From Haberlea rhodopensis (lineage: Eukaryota > Streptophyta > Magnoliopsida > Lamiales > Gesneriaceae), in NCBI GenBank assembly GCA_907163345.1, contig CAJQUN010000009.1, positions 6,944,001 to 7,008,000 of the forward strand: a stretch of 64,000 bases of DNA. Direction: 5' to 3'. Positions 45,309 to 58,033 of this stretch are shown piece after piece (position 1 is the first letter of the stretch; every line of letters starts with the position of its first letter). A program made the position numbers and the translations under genes. The notes under the pieces were generated by a model. The model saw nothing but the letters and a program-made list of their open reading frames with translations. It had not been told where the DNA came from and did not search any database.

Positions 45309-48300
45309 CTACCCTCCTAGTGTTTTTTGTCTATATCCATGCTTTAACCGGTCAAGTAATTTCTCCCTTGTTTTCCTTTTTTTGTCCATCTTAAGGCGAT
45401 ACCTTTCTTCCCTCTCTCTTTCGTATACACCTTGCCAGTAAACTTCTCCTGTTAATGGCCACAGCCATGTTTTGTATGGATGATCATTGTCATCTGCAGC
45501 CTCTGCAAGGTCTTCGTCCATACTTTTCAATAAGGTAATATTGAAGTACTTTACCCACATAGATCCTTTACGTTGTTCAATAGGATGTTGTTCTTGCAAT
45601 AAACCGGAATGGGGATCGACGTACACCATCTTCCGTGCGCTGTGGTAAGCCCATACATTCACCAATAGTTCCAAAAGTCGACAATAACAGTGCCTCTTCT
45701 GTAACAAAAAAGAGTATCACATGAGAACCATTCTTATTTCATTGTGGTAATTTACCGAACTGTTGAAAAGCCTAACAAAGCATAGACTCACCTCTGGCAT
45801 TGAAAAACCTAGCAAGCAGTCGTATGTCTTGCTCAAGTTCATGTGTAGACCATGAAGAGAGTCCACAAACATCCTGGGGTCATCACATTGCAGTTTAAAC
45901 AGTAAGGGTGGTTGGACTGCCTTGATGTATGGCATGTATGATACAATAAGCGTAAATATATGACTGGGACCTTATTCATACAATCTTGGATCTACCTAGG
46001 GGTGTGTTAGATTCCTGATCTGATAAACAATTTCACAAAACATCTCACCGCAAAAATACCTGGAAAACATAATGAACTCCAGAAAGGAAGAGGTTGGCAT
46101 TACCCAACTGTGCAGCGCCGACCAATGACCTCCACCTTCGGGCATTGGCGGAAGAGCTTCTATATTTGATGGTAATCCATACATTCTGCGAAATGTGTCT
46201 TCAAAGGTGGTTCTGCATGTTTGAAAACAGAGGAATTGCAATCATTGTTTCTATAATCTTGAAATTAGACAAAGCTCCGCTTGTTACTTAAAAGGTTCAT
46301 TACACAATCCTGATCCCGTAGAAAAAACTTCTCAATGAGCCATTCTCAGATAGTCATGATCCGCTCAATGGATCCGATAGATAATCCTTCACTGGTCATA
46401 AGAAGATATTCAAACTTAATTCACCAAGAACAAGGTCACTTACAACTTCTTTCAAGAGAGGAACAACCGTTTGGTACTTCGCAAAACTATTAATCGATCT
46501 AAAACTAAAACATGATTTTATTTGAAGAATGGTCGAGAACTGATTTAATATCCACAGAAGATTAAGTAATGTAACACTTACCGACACCTTCCCCCATTCA
46601 CAACATCGCATGTGGACCAAAATGTAAGCAGATCATTGCTTCCTACAATGCCACCATCCATATCCAAACACGCCCAATAATATATCACGTCTCCTCTAGA
46701 GTTTTCTTGTATTGTTTTCTCCAAAGCTTCTTCTGCTTTTTTTGATAAAGATACCTGCCAAGTGAAAGCAAGTATAGCAAATTAAATTTGCGACAAGCAT
46801 CCATGACAATAATATATTTTTGAATTCTAAAATCAGACTGGAGCAGATAGAAGAGGTCTTTAATATTCGTTTGACTTTAAATATCAAAAGCATGGTGTTT
46901 ACTAATGACGGTATATATTTTTGTCTTAAATCACACCTTCCTCCCAGCAGCACGCCATGACTGAAATCCAATCCATGGCCGCTTGTGAATGTCATCGATT
47001 CCATTAGCAATTGCGAACATTCCTCCAATCTCACAGAGGATATCCCGATAATATGAATCATTCAAGATAGAAAGCCGACCAACAGCACCCACATCATCTG
47101 AGTTCAGTCTCTGGCCTCTAGTAGACTAACAAAAGCCAAAACACGAAAGGGATTGATGAAATTACAAACTTAATTCACATAAAGATGAAGACAAATATCT
47201 AACTGAAGTACTGAACTAATATAAATGATTTGCCAAATCTCATTAAATGCAAAAAGCGAGCAATACCGCCGCATGCATAAAATGATAAACCATATAGCAA
47301 GTTAAAATGTGTCAACCAGGTTCATAGAAACTTACAAGACTTAATCCACGGTATAATGAACCATGGTGTAAAAATTGCCTGCTCCCAGCACCATTGTAGA
47401 TCTCATAAATGCACACTGGCTGCCCAGTTCTTTCAAGCTCACCTTCATCTCTCTCGTTTGTTTCAAACTTAAGCTTTTCAGACTTCCGAGCATTACGATA
47501 AATGTCATCCCATTCACCAACATGTTTCTCCATTCTTTCATCAATCTACAAAGCAAATATGATGCTTCAGCTAAACGGGAAAGAGGTGATTAGGAATTTA
47601 TGCGTTGGAAAAAGCTGCAACACATGAAAACGATGGCGTACCTCCTCCCTTTCAAGCCTCTCAACTTCCTCAGAGCTTTCTATTTCACTCAAAATATCCC
47701 AGTCCAACACTGTTGGGATATCCTCGTTCAAATCTTCGGGGTTGCTTTCCGAGACAGTTTTTAATTCAAAAATATTTATCATGTCTTTTTCAAGGTCAAA
47801 AACAATGCTGGAATTTACCCCCAAAGAACCTTGTGGATACAGATTTTCCATGTCCCCAGATGTTTCTGTTCTGAATAGACTCCAGTGCCACACACTATGG
47901 TTCAGCTGAGCAGCATGGCTAGGCAGCAGAACATCTGATGGAAAATTAAAGACATCTTCCAGAAGCTTTGCGTACCGGAAGATACATTCTGGAGCAAACA
48001 TGTTTTTGGCAAGCAGCTTTCCAGTGGAGGCAATTGAATATGCAAGTTCAGATAGTTTTCCCTCAGATAAAAGAAGTGAAAAAGCATTTTTTAATGCATC
48101 CGGATCATTTCTCGGATAAATTTTAACATGAACTCCGTCAATAACCTAAAAGTTCAGTAGATTAAAAATTAAAAAAAAAAAAGAGTTGAATGTGAAGGAT
48201 AGCAAAAAGATTGAAGCAGAAGGAACAACAAAACCATACATGATTTCTTATGACCAGATAATCTGGAGCAATAACAGGTATTCCAAAAGACATAGCTCTT

Positions 48301-51300
48301 GTCAGTAATGGAGGGAAACCTTGCTCATCATGGGAAGAGCAATATAGAACAATGTCAGCCATCAGTACAATACCATTCACATCACTGTTTATGCCATAAT
48401 GTCTCAAGGACCCGTGATTTAGTCTTAAACGAGTTGCAACATCCTACAGGGATAAATCATCCATTATAAATAAACGATCAGATTCCACTAATTATCCAAT
48501 TAAAAAATGCAAATTATGACAGATCCAAGAAATTATGAAGAACAAAACTAAACATCCATACAAAATAACTGCATGCATAATCATCAGTCGGGATGTGCAT
48601 TGCCAACTAAAGATAGTAACAATTCTCAGCAGATCAAATCTGCTGGCCACATTTTGTGACATCTTTTCATTTTTTGAACTGATAAGAACAGAAACTTGCA
48701 ATCACAGATTTAGAAACAAAACAGAGACAAGTAATAATCAAAATGAAGAAAGGAAAGTTGTATTGATTTGCTGAATGAAACAGAGAATTACAGTGAAAAG
48801 AAAAGACTCTTGTGCCGACTTTTACTCAAGGGGAAGACCCCCTTGCCCAAGCAAAATGCTCGATACACTCACACAAAAATTCAGGTATGATCTCACTACC
48901 CTCTACCTCCACCCCACAATTCTTTTATTCCGTCTCTCCCCTGCTAACAAACTAACCAACTCAAACTTTTGTCCGTAACAATAATTGGTAAGAACAGAAA
49001 CTTGCAATCACAGATTTAAAAACAAAACAGAGATAAGTAAACAATCAAACTGAAGAAAGGAAAGTTGTCTTGATTTGCTGAAATGAAACAGAGAACTACA
49101 GTGAAAAGAAAAGACTCTAGTGCCCACTTTTACTCGAGGGGAAGACCCCCTTACCCAAGCAAAATGCTCGATGCACTCACAAAAAAATTCAGGTGTGATC
49201 TCACTACCCTTCCCCCACCCCCCCCAATTCTTTTATTCCCTCCCTCCCTGCTAACGAACCCCCCTGCCAACAAACTAACCGCCTCCTCCCATGTGTATGT
49301 TTTGTTTGGCACTCCTTTGATAAACTTGATAGATCTTGGGCCTTTCTTCTTGGGCCTATAACTTTGGTCCATAACAGAAACCCACATATCATTAACATAG
49401 ACTCCTAAAAGCTAATCATTAGGGGATACCTGTACAACATCATTGCAGTCAATGGTGGAGTTCCCACAGAGGAAAATGAACTTTGACGAAAATCCTAAAC
49501 CATTTGATTTTGCATGATTGAGCAGCAAAGGTTCTAGATCTTGCATTGCCATGGCATAATCCCAAGCTAGCTCATTGTAGAAAAACGAACTCCCAGCGAT
49601 CAGAATCAGTATATCATCATTATCAAAACCATATTCCTTCCTTAGCTGAAATTTGGAATGAGTCTGACCATAGTTTTCCACAGCCCAAACATCGGCTAAT
49701 GATCCAGGAATCACAAAGAAGTTTCCAGTGTCAAACACACTATATAACATCTGGTACAGCAAATGGTATAATGATCAATTATGAAGCACCTAGCACGATC
49801 TGCTGTGACTTACATCTTAATAAAATGGAACTAAAGTATCAACGGATTTACCGGCAAAGAAAATTCTGGAAATACCACAACATCAGCCCTACTAAAGGCA
49901 TCTTTCCAATTAGAAATGAGGGGCTCCCAGCCCATTTTTTCATACAATTGTAGGCGATTAGCAAGAGTATCCTCTTGAATAATCCATATCAGTGGCACAA
50001 AGCAAAAAGGCTCCTGCATAAGGCTGCATAAATATAAACCTCACAAATCATAAAATCACAGAGAACAGGAGATTAAACTTCCAAGATTCTCCACAAAAAA
50101 GGGCATTAACTTGTATGAATTGCAATATCTTAGAGAGAAATATACTCTTCCTGGGTGAATTGTTTAGCACTCTCGGACCAATGTTATTAATTCAGTACCA
50201 ACAAAATCAACGAACATTTGAACAGAAATTACTGAAGGCCCACTAAGAATTTTTTTCAGGTAAAAGAGATTATTATCTGGGCTGTAATAACAATCAAAAT
50301 CTGTTTAGCCTAACATAAAGTTATTCAGCAAGCTATTCCTAACATAACAACTACTTTCACAACATCAGAAGCCCTATCAAAGGAATTGAACACATGGTGG
50401 TGTTCAGAAGCCATTTTTAAACTTCGAATAATGATATATGCTCAAAAGCTTACTATTCTAAATTTCGGCCAATCAGAAGACCAACCCAAAGATTGGCATT
50501 CCAAAGGACCCATTTGGAACTCCACTGTGATCTTCAAGAGGACAAATTGGTAAGGATGTTTCGTAGAAGGTTACAGAAAGCAATTGGAACCCAACCTCAT
50601 GCTGAACATTTAATTATCTTACAAGGTTCTTTGAAATTGCGAAGGATAGGGAGGCTCCTTTGTACTCAAATCTATTTAAAAAATGAGATTTTTGCTCATG
50701 GATTAAAGAGAATAAGTACTAATTCAAGTTTACAGCTCATTTTCAACACTTTGAAAGTGTCCCTTTATAACACAAAGTATTGGTGTGGTTGTATCGCCAC
50801 TGTCCTGGAATTTTTCAACTCCAAAGCTGGTTGAAAAGTTTTAGTGGTTGTCAACACACTTGAATTAAAAATTTTGAGCTGTTAACAAAATGAAGGAATG
50901 CATATGCCTTTTTATTGCTTTAGTTATTTACTAGTTTATTTATAAGTTGGATTGACTATTTTTTTTATCATGAATGATGAATTGTGCATTTTGTTTAAGT
51001 TTGCGAAAACATTTTAACTTGCTAATGTAGCCTTTGAGCCTATGCATCCTTTCAATGAAACCCGCATGATATAAATAAGTAATAGGATTCAAGGGGAATA
51101 GATAAAGTAGCTGAAACACGATAATAATTCTGAAGAAATATTCAAATAATCTTTGAACAGTTTGAGAAAGTATGATGCTTACCTGGAAATGACTTGTTTA
51201 GCTTCCAGAGAGTCCATAATAATGCCTTCAAAACTGCAGGAATGAAAAGGCATCACTCACTGCACAATTAAACGGAACTGACAAATAGTGGTCACTAGCA

Positions 51301-54300
51301 TGAAATATCAAGAGAATTAAGAAGAAAAGGCAGAGCAGAAATACATCAACCAATCAATCAAACCAAATCTGTCAGGGCTTAAAATTGAGACTTGACCGCC
51401 TATTTCCTCCCAGACTGCACGTGCTCTGCCATCCTCCAGGGCATATATCTAGAGAAATAAAATTCAGTGATACAAACTCCTTTCATAAAAAAGGAAAGAC
51501 AAATTATATATTATTGACAGAAAAAGAATAATAAACAAATTAACAAGACCGGAACATTATTTTAGTCATTTACATGGATTTGTAGCAAACAGAAAACAAG
51601 TTTCAGGTTCCTACTGGCAGGTCCCAGTGGTTTCTGTACTATCTCCTACCAGAACATATAAGAAATCTGCTGAACTTGTTCCCATAATTTAAACAGTATT
51701 CACCTTTACTACAGCAGAATATTAACTCGTGAGTTTCTTTTTGTTCCACAAACATGAAATTCAAATCCCCTGATGCTTTAGTTACTACAAATTAGAAATA
51801 GACGAGGCATTAAGAGCACACACGAGTAAAATTACCAACATTATTTTTCACTATTTCATAGATGATAGTGATATCATTATATAACATGATAACAGGAAAT
51901 TATGGAATAAAAGGGCACAGATCGCTATGACCTTCATGCCTTGTTCCACAAAAAGGCCATTATGTGTAAGAAATGCTCTGTCAGACCCCTATTTTCATTC
52001 ACATACCAAGAACTTGGCTGTTAGAAAAGAGCAAACGTTCCACATCAACAATTCCATTTCATACTCTATATTATTTAATGCACTTGGGCCCGTTGTATCA
52101 ATTTTGACATTAGTAGCTAATTTTGACATTAGTAGCTACTGCTTTCCTTCCCTTTTACATGAAATCTTATAAAATATATTTTATTTCATAAGGACCCATT
52201 CATAAGCATCTATTATGTTCTTTATGAGAAGTATGTAAAAATTATGGAGAATAAATTTGGGAGAAAATGGAGGAGATGCGGCAAATTCTGAATCACTGAA
52301 CTTTATGATTTTTAAACATCAATGCCAAGAGCTTGATATTGCGAACATGATTTTTCTTTGGCAGCAACATCACAAATTTAACAACACAAGGTAGTGAACT
52401 TTTAATGATGGGAAGGCAAGGTATGTTTGAAATTTTTTTGTGATGTTGCCGCTTTAACTTTACCAGTCAAACCATGTAAGATTTTGTTTACTATGTATTT
52501 TTAAATTCTATTTAAAGTTATATTTATTTGACTAATCATTAACAGTGAAATACTTTCAAATTTTAAATACTGTATATAGGGTTAAAGTATGATGTAATAA
52601 TAGTGTATTTTGGGAAATGATGATTACATTGGGAGGTGTGCAAATGTTCGAATATACATTTTTGGAAAAAGATTAATGAGAGATAGAAATTGATTTGTGA
52701 GATGAAAACCAAATGTGAATCAAGGACATAACCCTTAACAGCGTTAGAAAACAGAAAAATTCTAAATGTTTTCAAATAAATTAAAACCATGGTATTGTCA
52801 TCATAACTTCGCACAAGTAACTAAGAAGTGCCATATGTACATTTCTTAGGATAATACCTTGAACAGATAGCCAAGATCTTGTAAACTCTTCATTACTGAA
52901 TATAGCATCAATGTTGATGGATCTTTCTTCATGTTCCCCAAGATCTACAACCAAAAAAACAACAAAGAATTAAGTTATTAAACTGGACATGCAGACACAA
53001 TATAAATTACTCAAATATACACGCATGCTTGGATCAAAGAGAACATTGAAAAAAGGTATACAACAGTGGAGTATAATCAAAACTTGCTTCTTTCTGGGAA
53101 TGCATTTTAGAAAGTCAGCATAGATCTTTCAGAAAATCAGCGGTGATACGGAAGGAACACATTATGCGCATGCTTCAAGTTTTTTATCGGATAAAAGAAA
53201 ACATATTAGGGTTATTTAGCATAGAAATTCCAAGTACTGTCAATCTCACTATAAATAAAACAAAATAAAAGGTAACAGAGGGAGAAACTAGAAAAATATG
53301 CACCTTCATGCTTAAGCTTCTTTTCAAATTAACCACATGTTTAATATACATGCAAAAAAAAATGTATTGGGAGCCCCAAAAGTGGAATAGTCAGACAGCC
53401 TCAAATTTTCACTATTTTACAATTTTTAGAGGATTAGAAATCCACTTAGTATAATTGTACAATGTCTCATTAACGTATCATCTTTTTACAAGATATGACA
53501 GGTATAAGAAGATTTTTCATTTAATGTTTTCCATAATCATCTTTCACGTTTTACAATATTTTATGAGAATAGGAGTACTTTCCTTTCAGAAAGCACTAAA
53601 GTTTTATGGTCAGTTTTACCACGTGAAACCATAAACAAAACAAAGCCAACTGAAGCTGCACATGTTCTTTTTACAAGGAACGGAACAACTTTGGCATCAA
53701 CAATGCCCACAGGTTTCCCACCAGCAAATAAACATATCTTAGGCATATGTTCGAGTTTTCTCATCTTTAGTTCTTCCCCCGCCTCTTTACAAATCATCAA
53801 CTCATATATAAAACCTTTAACAGGTCTCAAGTCAGTTGTACACATTCCACTTTATGTAATAGTCACTTATATAACAGTTAACCACATAGTTTTAATAGCG
53901 CAACAATCTAGGTGCTGGATGTATCCAACCTTTAGTGAAGTATACGCCTTAAGAGCCTAAGGAACACTTCAAGTACACTTCTTAGTTATTACTGTGTATG
54001 TGACAAACGCATTACATATCTAGAATCTTAAATATTATATCTTATGTGCGTCTTGCGCCCTGTGCAAGACACCTTTCCCTAGGTTCCAAGGCACCAGAAT
54101 GTGTCACAACTACCATGATCTGCAATCAACTGAAGGAAAACAAACTGATGGCTAAAAGTAACGTGCATAAACAATCAAGGACTGTGCGCCACTTAACCAA
54201 ATAAACTTTCCAAGAAATTCACACAAAATTGAATTTTTTACCAGGAAAAATAAGGAATCATATCTCAACAGAATGAACCACCTTTTGAGAATGGAAACTA

Positions 54301-55663
54301 TCAATCCAATCTGACATACCGCACCTTTAAATTCAGATTGATTGAGAGATTATAGTTATTTCACATAACAGAGGCGACATACAATTGTATCATGTCTCTT
54401 CAAGTACTGTCTCAAAATTTATCTTTCTTAAGACTTTAAGACCGACAAAAAGTTAATAAATTGGCCATGAACCCACAATTAATAGTTAATTTTTTTCCAT
54501 CATGCAAATATGCAATACAGAAACAGTAAATACATTTATCTCTCGATTGATCAGAAAAATTACAAAGCTATTTTATGTTTCATTTTTATATCTTAAGAAT
54601 TCTCAATGATCCATCAGAAATGCCTCATGCACGTTCAGAAAAATAAGAAAAGAAGAAAAAGGAAAAAGAATGAAAGGAAGAAGAAAAAAGTCGCTTAAAA
54701 GCATTGGATGGAAGGAATTTTCATCTTTTAATCCACCAAAAGAGTCTAAAGATTAAAGATTTACAATTAGCATTCTAAAGGAAAAAATATTCAGTAATTT
54801 CGGGCAGGTCACAGCTACTTATGCCGCACTCACTCGTAAACATGAAACCTAAAACCCCAAAATAACGCATCGCTCCGTTGAAAAATGAAAGAACCATATA
54901 TACTAAAGTATCTTAAATGAAAAGGTGGATACTTTATCTTTACGAAATGAAGGTACTTGAATTGCATTGCATGCATCAATAAATACCAAAGACTTCTACG
55001 ATCTACAAATACAAATTAGTTAAAGAATCAATTCTATAAGCTGGTAATTATCTAACAACTAACAAACATTATTTTGTTCTAATTGAAAGGAATCGGAACT
55101 AAATGTATTATTGACTTCACAAAACAATGCATGCATACACAAAAATGCAGCAGATAATCACTTACAAGGCCGATTCTTGGAGGTCGAACGCCGATCCTAG
55201 GCTGGTTCCTGAGCCAGTCAAACCGGGTAAAATTTCGATCGAGCCGCCGGGGCACAAACTCTAACGAGCTTCCCAACTTGAAATTATCCTTCACAGGCCA
55301 CCGCCACCGCCGCATTCTGTCGCCGCCCACTCCCGACGAAATCGAGCTCTGCAAGACGATCGATGCCAAAGCAAACGTGAAAATCACCACGAAAATGCAC
55401 AAGTAAAACCACGATTTTCCTCTAAATGGACACCAAGAAAGCTTCCTCCTATGGTGGTGATGAGATCGAGAGGTTTTGTACGACAACGGCGTGATGTTGG
55501 AAGTACGGGAATGGAGTGTAGATATATTATGGCTACTATTGTTACGTTTGAAGGGGAATCTATCACGGATCGAGTGGAAGGCGGAGGCCGCCGTGGCAGT
55601 CGATGCGGTGGTGGAATTGTCGGAAGCGGGGTCGGAGGTGTTGGTTACCGAGCTTCGGCCCAT
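45309..55663 (-). CDS. Large membrane-anchored GT4-like glycosyltransferase, 14 exons
   Basis: Minus-strand exons: 55166-55663, 52858-52944, 51345-51448, 51183-51233, 49852-50023, 49430-49750, 48240-48443, 47642-48145, 47336-47545, 46937-47125, 46582-46754, 46060-46212, 45792-45873 and 45309-45698. All junctions are GT-AG with matching phase, giving 3138 nt, 1045 aa, with no internal stop. The N-terminus has a Ser/Thr-rich, His-rich cytosolic part, then one membrane segment at about 85-104, typical of a type II Golgi enzyme. The GT-B fold follows: FVIPGSLADVWAVENYG, ILIAGSSFFYNELAWDYA and ADIVLYCSSHDEQGFPPLLT with GIPVIAPD, the nucleotide-sugar half of GT4 (Glycos_transf_1) enzymes. A long C-terminal region (KRPWIGFQSWRAAGRK, RGDVIYYWACLDMDGG, VYVDPHSG) matches the uncharacterised plant family of about 1030-1050 aa, as in Arabidopsis At4g01210/At5g04480. 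Donor, acceptor and product are unknown. The second Glu of the usual EX7E pair is not obvious. Confidence 0.9.
48680..49376 (-). mobile_element. Two tandem LTR-like copies in a glycosyltransferase intron
   Basis: Within the intron 48444-49429, two direct copies lie side by side. Copy 48680-48980 (301 bp) and copy 48986-49376 (391 bp) both start tgtta(t/c)ggac and end ttctta(c/t)ca when read on the minus strand, and are separated by 5 bp (ataat). Shared internal blocks include gttagtttgtt, aataaaagaatt (TATA-like), gagcattttgcttggg and ctctgtttcattt. The longer copy has extra sequence after its start. The TG...CA ends suggest LTRs, but no PBS or coding region lies between them. The flanking pentamers tgaac and gaaac do not match cleanly. 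Confidence 0.6.
49431..49431. other. Note on long introns of the glycosyltransferase gene
   Basis: The position only marks the gene. Introns of more than 1 kb lie at 50024-51182, 51449-52857 and 52945-55165. They are AT-rich, and no further gene, nested element or conserved exon was recognised in them. The open frames at 50493-50834 and 53561-53960 have no family signature. Confidence 0.5.
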
Positions 55664-55739
55664 TTTAGTCTCGAGGGTCTGTAACGCGAGTGTGACCAGT
55701 TCGTTATGAGAAAGTTGAAAAGAAACGTTTTAAATCGTG

Positions 55740-56256
55740 TGGATGCGTACGCGTTTTTAGGTCCTCTCGGTGGGGCACGACAACACGATCACTTTCCAAA
55801 TCAACAGTCCGATTTTGTTTTCTCTATTTTTTATAAAATATTATATAATGCATGTTACTAAAAAATTCTGAGTTGTCAAAATAGGATCATCTGACATAAA
55901 TGGGTCGACACACCAAACCACCAACCCAAACGTGCCCAACTTATTTGGGCTCATCTTCAGGCAGGTTTAAAAAACTCCCACCCGAGACAGGTACGAGTTA
56001 GACGGATCAACTCGTCAAAAATAATAAATTTATTAGGTTTAATGAATTAAAATTAGTATAAATCACATTTTAATTAATTAATATATTATAAATTAATTAA
56101 TTTATTAATAAGCGGGACTAACCTATAATCCAAATAGGTTGGTCCGTTTTAAGTCAACTTAAAATTTTGGCTCAACCCGTTTATGAAGGAGCATAACAAA
56201 AGCATCTTGGATACGAATACACTTGGTGACTTGGAAGATATAATTAATTATGGAAT
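55740..56256. other. Upstream region of the glycosyltransferase gene with a decayed hAT-type MITE
   Basis: The first part is presumably the promoter. From about 55880 to 56180 the sequence has subterminal text like that of the MITE at 41610-42044 (gggtcgacacacc, caaataggttggtccg, ggctcaacccgttt) around an AT-rich core rich in aattaatt. Clean terminal repeats were not found. Confidence 0.35.
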
Positions 56257-56261
56257 AAAGT

Positions 56262-58028
56262 TGTTAGGATCGATTCGGGGGTGGGTGATCAATCCGCATA
56301 CGAGATCAACCAACTTGAGATTCAATAGCTCGTATTCTTGAAATAATTGCACCGAGATATTATATCGAGTTCAATTACAAAACCGGGCGGAAGATACTCG
56401 ACATAACCCGCTCTATAATTGTTTAACCAATTGTAAATCACTTTAAAAGTATGCAAGTGAATATGTAAAAAAAATTTGGTTGCAGCATTTTATCAAACAC
56501 TTAGTGAGCTACACTTTGGTGTTGTAACAAGCACATAAATGCTTCACAATGCTAACTAAAACAGTAAGGTAAATAAATGCAATAAAATAAATAACACAAG
56601 TATTTGTTTCTAGAAGTTAGAAGCACAAGCGCTTCTACGTCTCCCCTTCTTTCATCTCATGTAAGGATACACTAGAAAACTTTGGTTTACACTTAAACAT
56701 GTACAACCCATGTAGGCTAATACCACACAGATAGTCTAAACTCCTAATCTACAAAGAATCACAAAGCTCATGTTCTTTAACGTCTCACATGGAAATACCT
56801 CACCCAGTTGTGATAAATCACAAATTGTTACAATGATATTCATTCTTCTATTTTAGCTCACAATTACAATGAATAGAGTGTCACAAATGATCTCGTTCCA
56901 GATTTGACATAAGCTTGAAAGAGGTCTCAAAATGTTTGGGGAATGATATTCATGTAGCAGATTTTGTCTTTAAAGTTCCTCAATTGAATCTCAAGTGAGT
57001 TTGCTTTGGAAGACTTGGATTGACCTTCAATCAGATGTTATTGAGCTTCCAAATCGTGTATATATAGCCTCAAATAATGATATATACGTTAGATACAAGA
57101 ATATAGCCATTGATAGAGTTTTGGTAAGTTTCCAAGCTTGCAACAGTCATATTCTGCTTTCTTGGCAATTTTTGGAAGTTCGTTAGTCGAGTCCGCTGCT
57201 CAAAGTCCGCTGCTCGAGTCCGCTGGTTGAGTCTACTGCTCAAGGTCTAGTGATACCCTGTTGGTTGAAGCTTCATGTCTGCTGCTCTGTTATCTTGATT
57301 ATGGCTCTTGATTCGTTGATTTCTAGGCAAAGTGATCAACATGAAAGTTGTGACATTTCTCTTAGCTTTTCATGGAATCAAGAATCGCTCGATTTTTCAA
57401 GTCCGTATGAGAAAGATATGCTCGAAATAAGAGGCAATGCTCCTACTGTAAGTCTGTTGATTGTAGCAGCAGAACTTGAAACTTGCAGATGCTTTTTCTC
57501 CATCTTAGAATCCGATTCAGGCTTTGACTTCTGAAGATAACTTCTAGATCTTCATCTTATCTTTCCAACCCATGCTTAATCGATCCATTCTGATAAGCGA
57601 GCTGAGAGTTAGGAACGATATACCACAGCTGCTACAATGTGTCTGCTGTTGTTTCAGCTTTGCACGACAGACTCTTGCAGACATGCTTTCTTCATGTAAA
57701 CCTTCGAATCAGGTCTCCAGGTCTGAAATACGACTTGTAGTAAATTAAGTTGGCTATCCAACCCCTATGGAAGCACATCATTTTGATATCCGAGCTATGC
57801 GATATTGTCGATTTAGTCAGCAACGCTCGGGGTCTACTCTTTGTGTCTACTGGTCCAGTAGACATTGTCTTGTGTCTACTGGTCCAGTTTACTTCAACCC
57901 ATGTATTTGTTAATCATCAATCTCCTAATCAAGATCTATTAACTGCAACTTGATGAAATATGTTAGCAACACAATAACAAGTTTTGTTAGTATCAAACAA
58001 AGATTATTCGGGTTTCCAAAACCCAACA
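56262..58028 (-). mobile_element. Solo LTR, 1767 bp, minus orientation
   Basis: On the minus strand it starts tgttgggttttggaaac and ends gaatcgatcctaaca (TG...CA). It is flanked by a perfect 5-bp duplication, aaagt (56257-56261 and 58029-58033). There is no PBS, coding region or second LTR. It resembles the LTR beginning at 62510 on the opposite strand (shared start, shared acaataacaagttttgtta, aagatcaa/cttgattga and gatttatcacaa text). The length suggests a large copia (Sirevirus-like) or related family; the lineage is an inference. Confidence 0.87.
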
Positions 58029-58033
58029 AAAGT

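Noticed and set aside
50493..50834. Open frame in a glycosyltransferase intron
   Set aside because: No family signature, no support from composition, and located entirely within an intron.
55384..55709. Overlapping plus-strand frames at the glycosyltransferase first exon
   Set aside because: Shadows of a GC-rich coding exon on the other strand.
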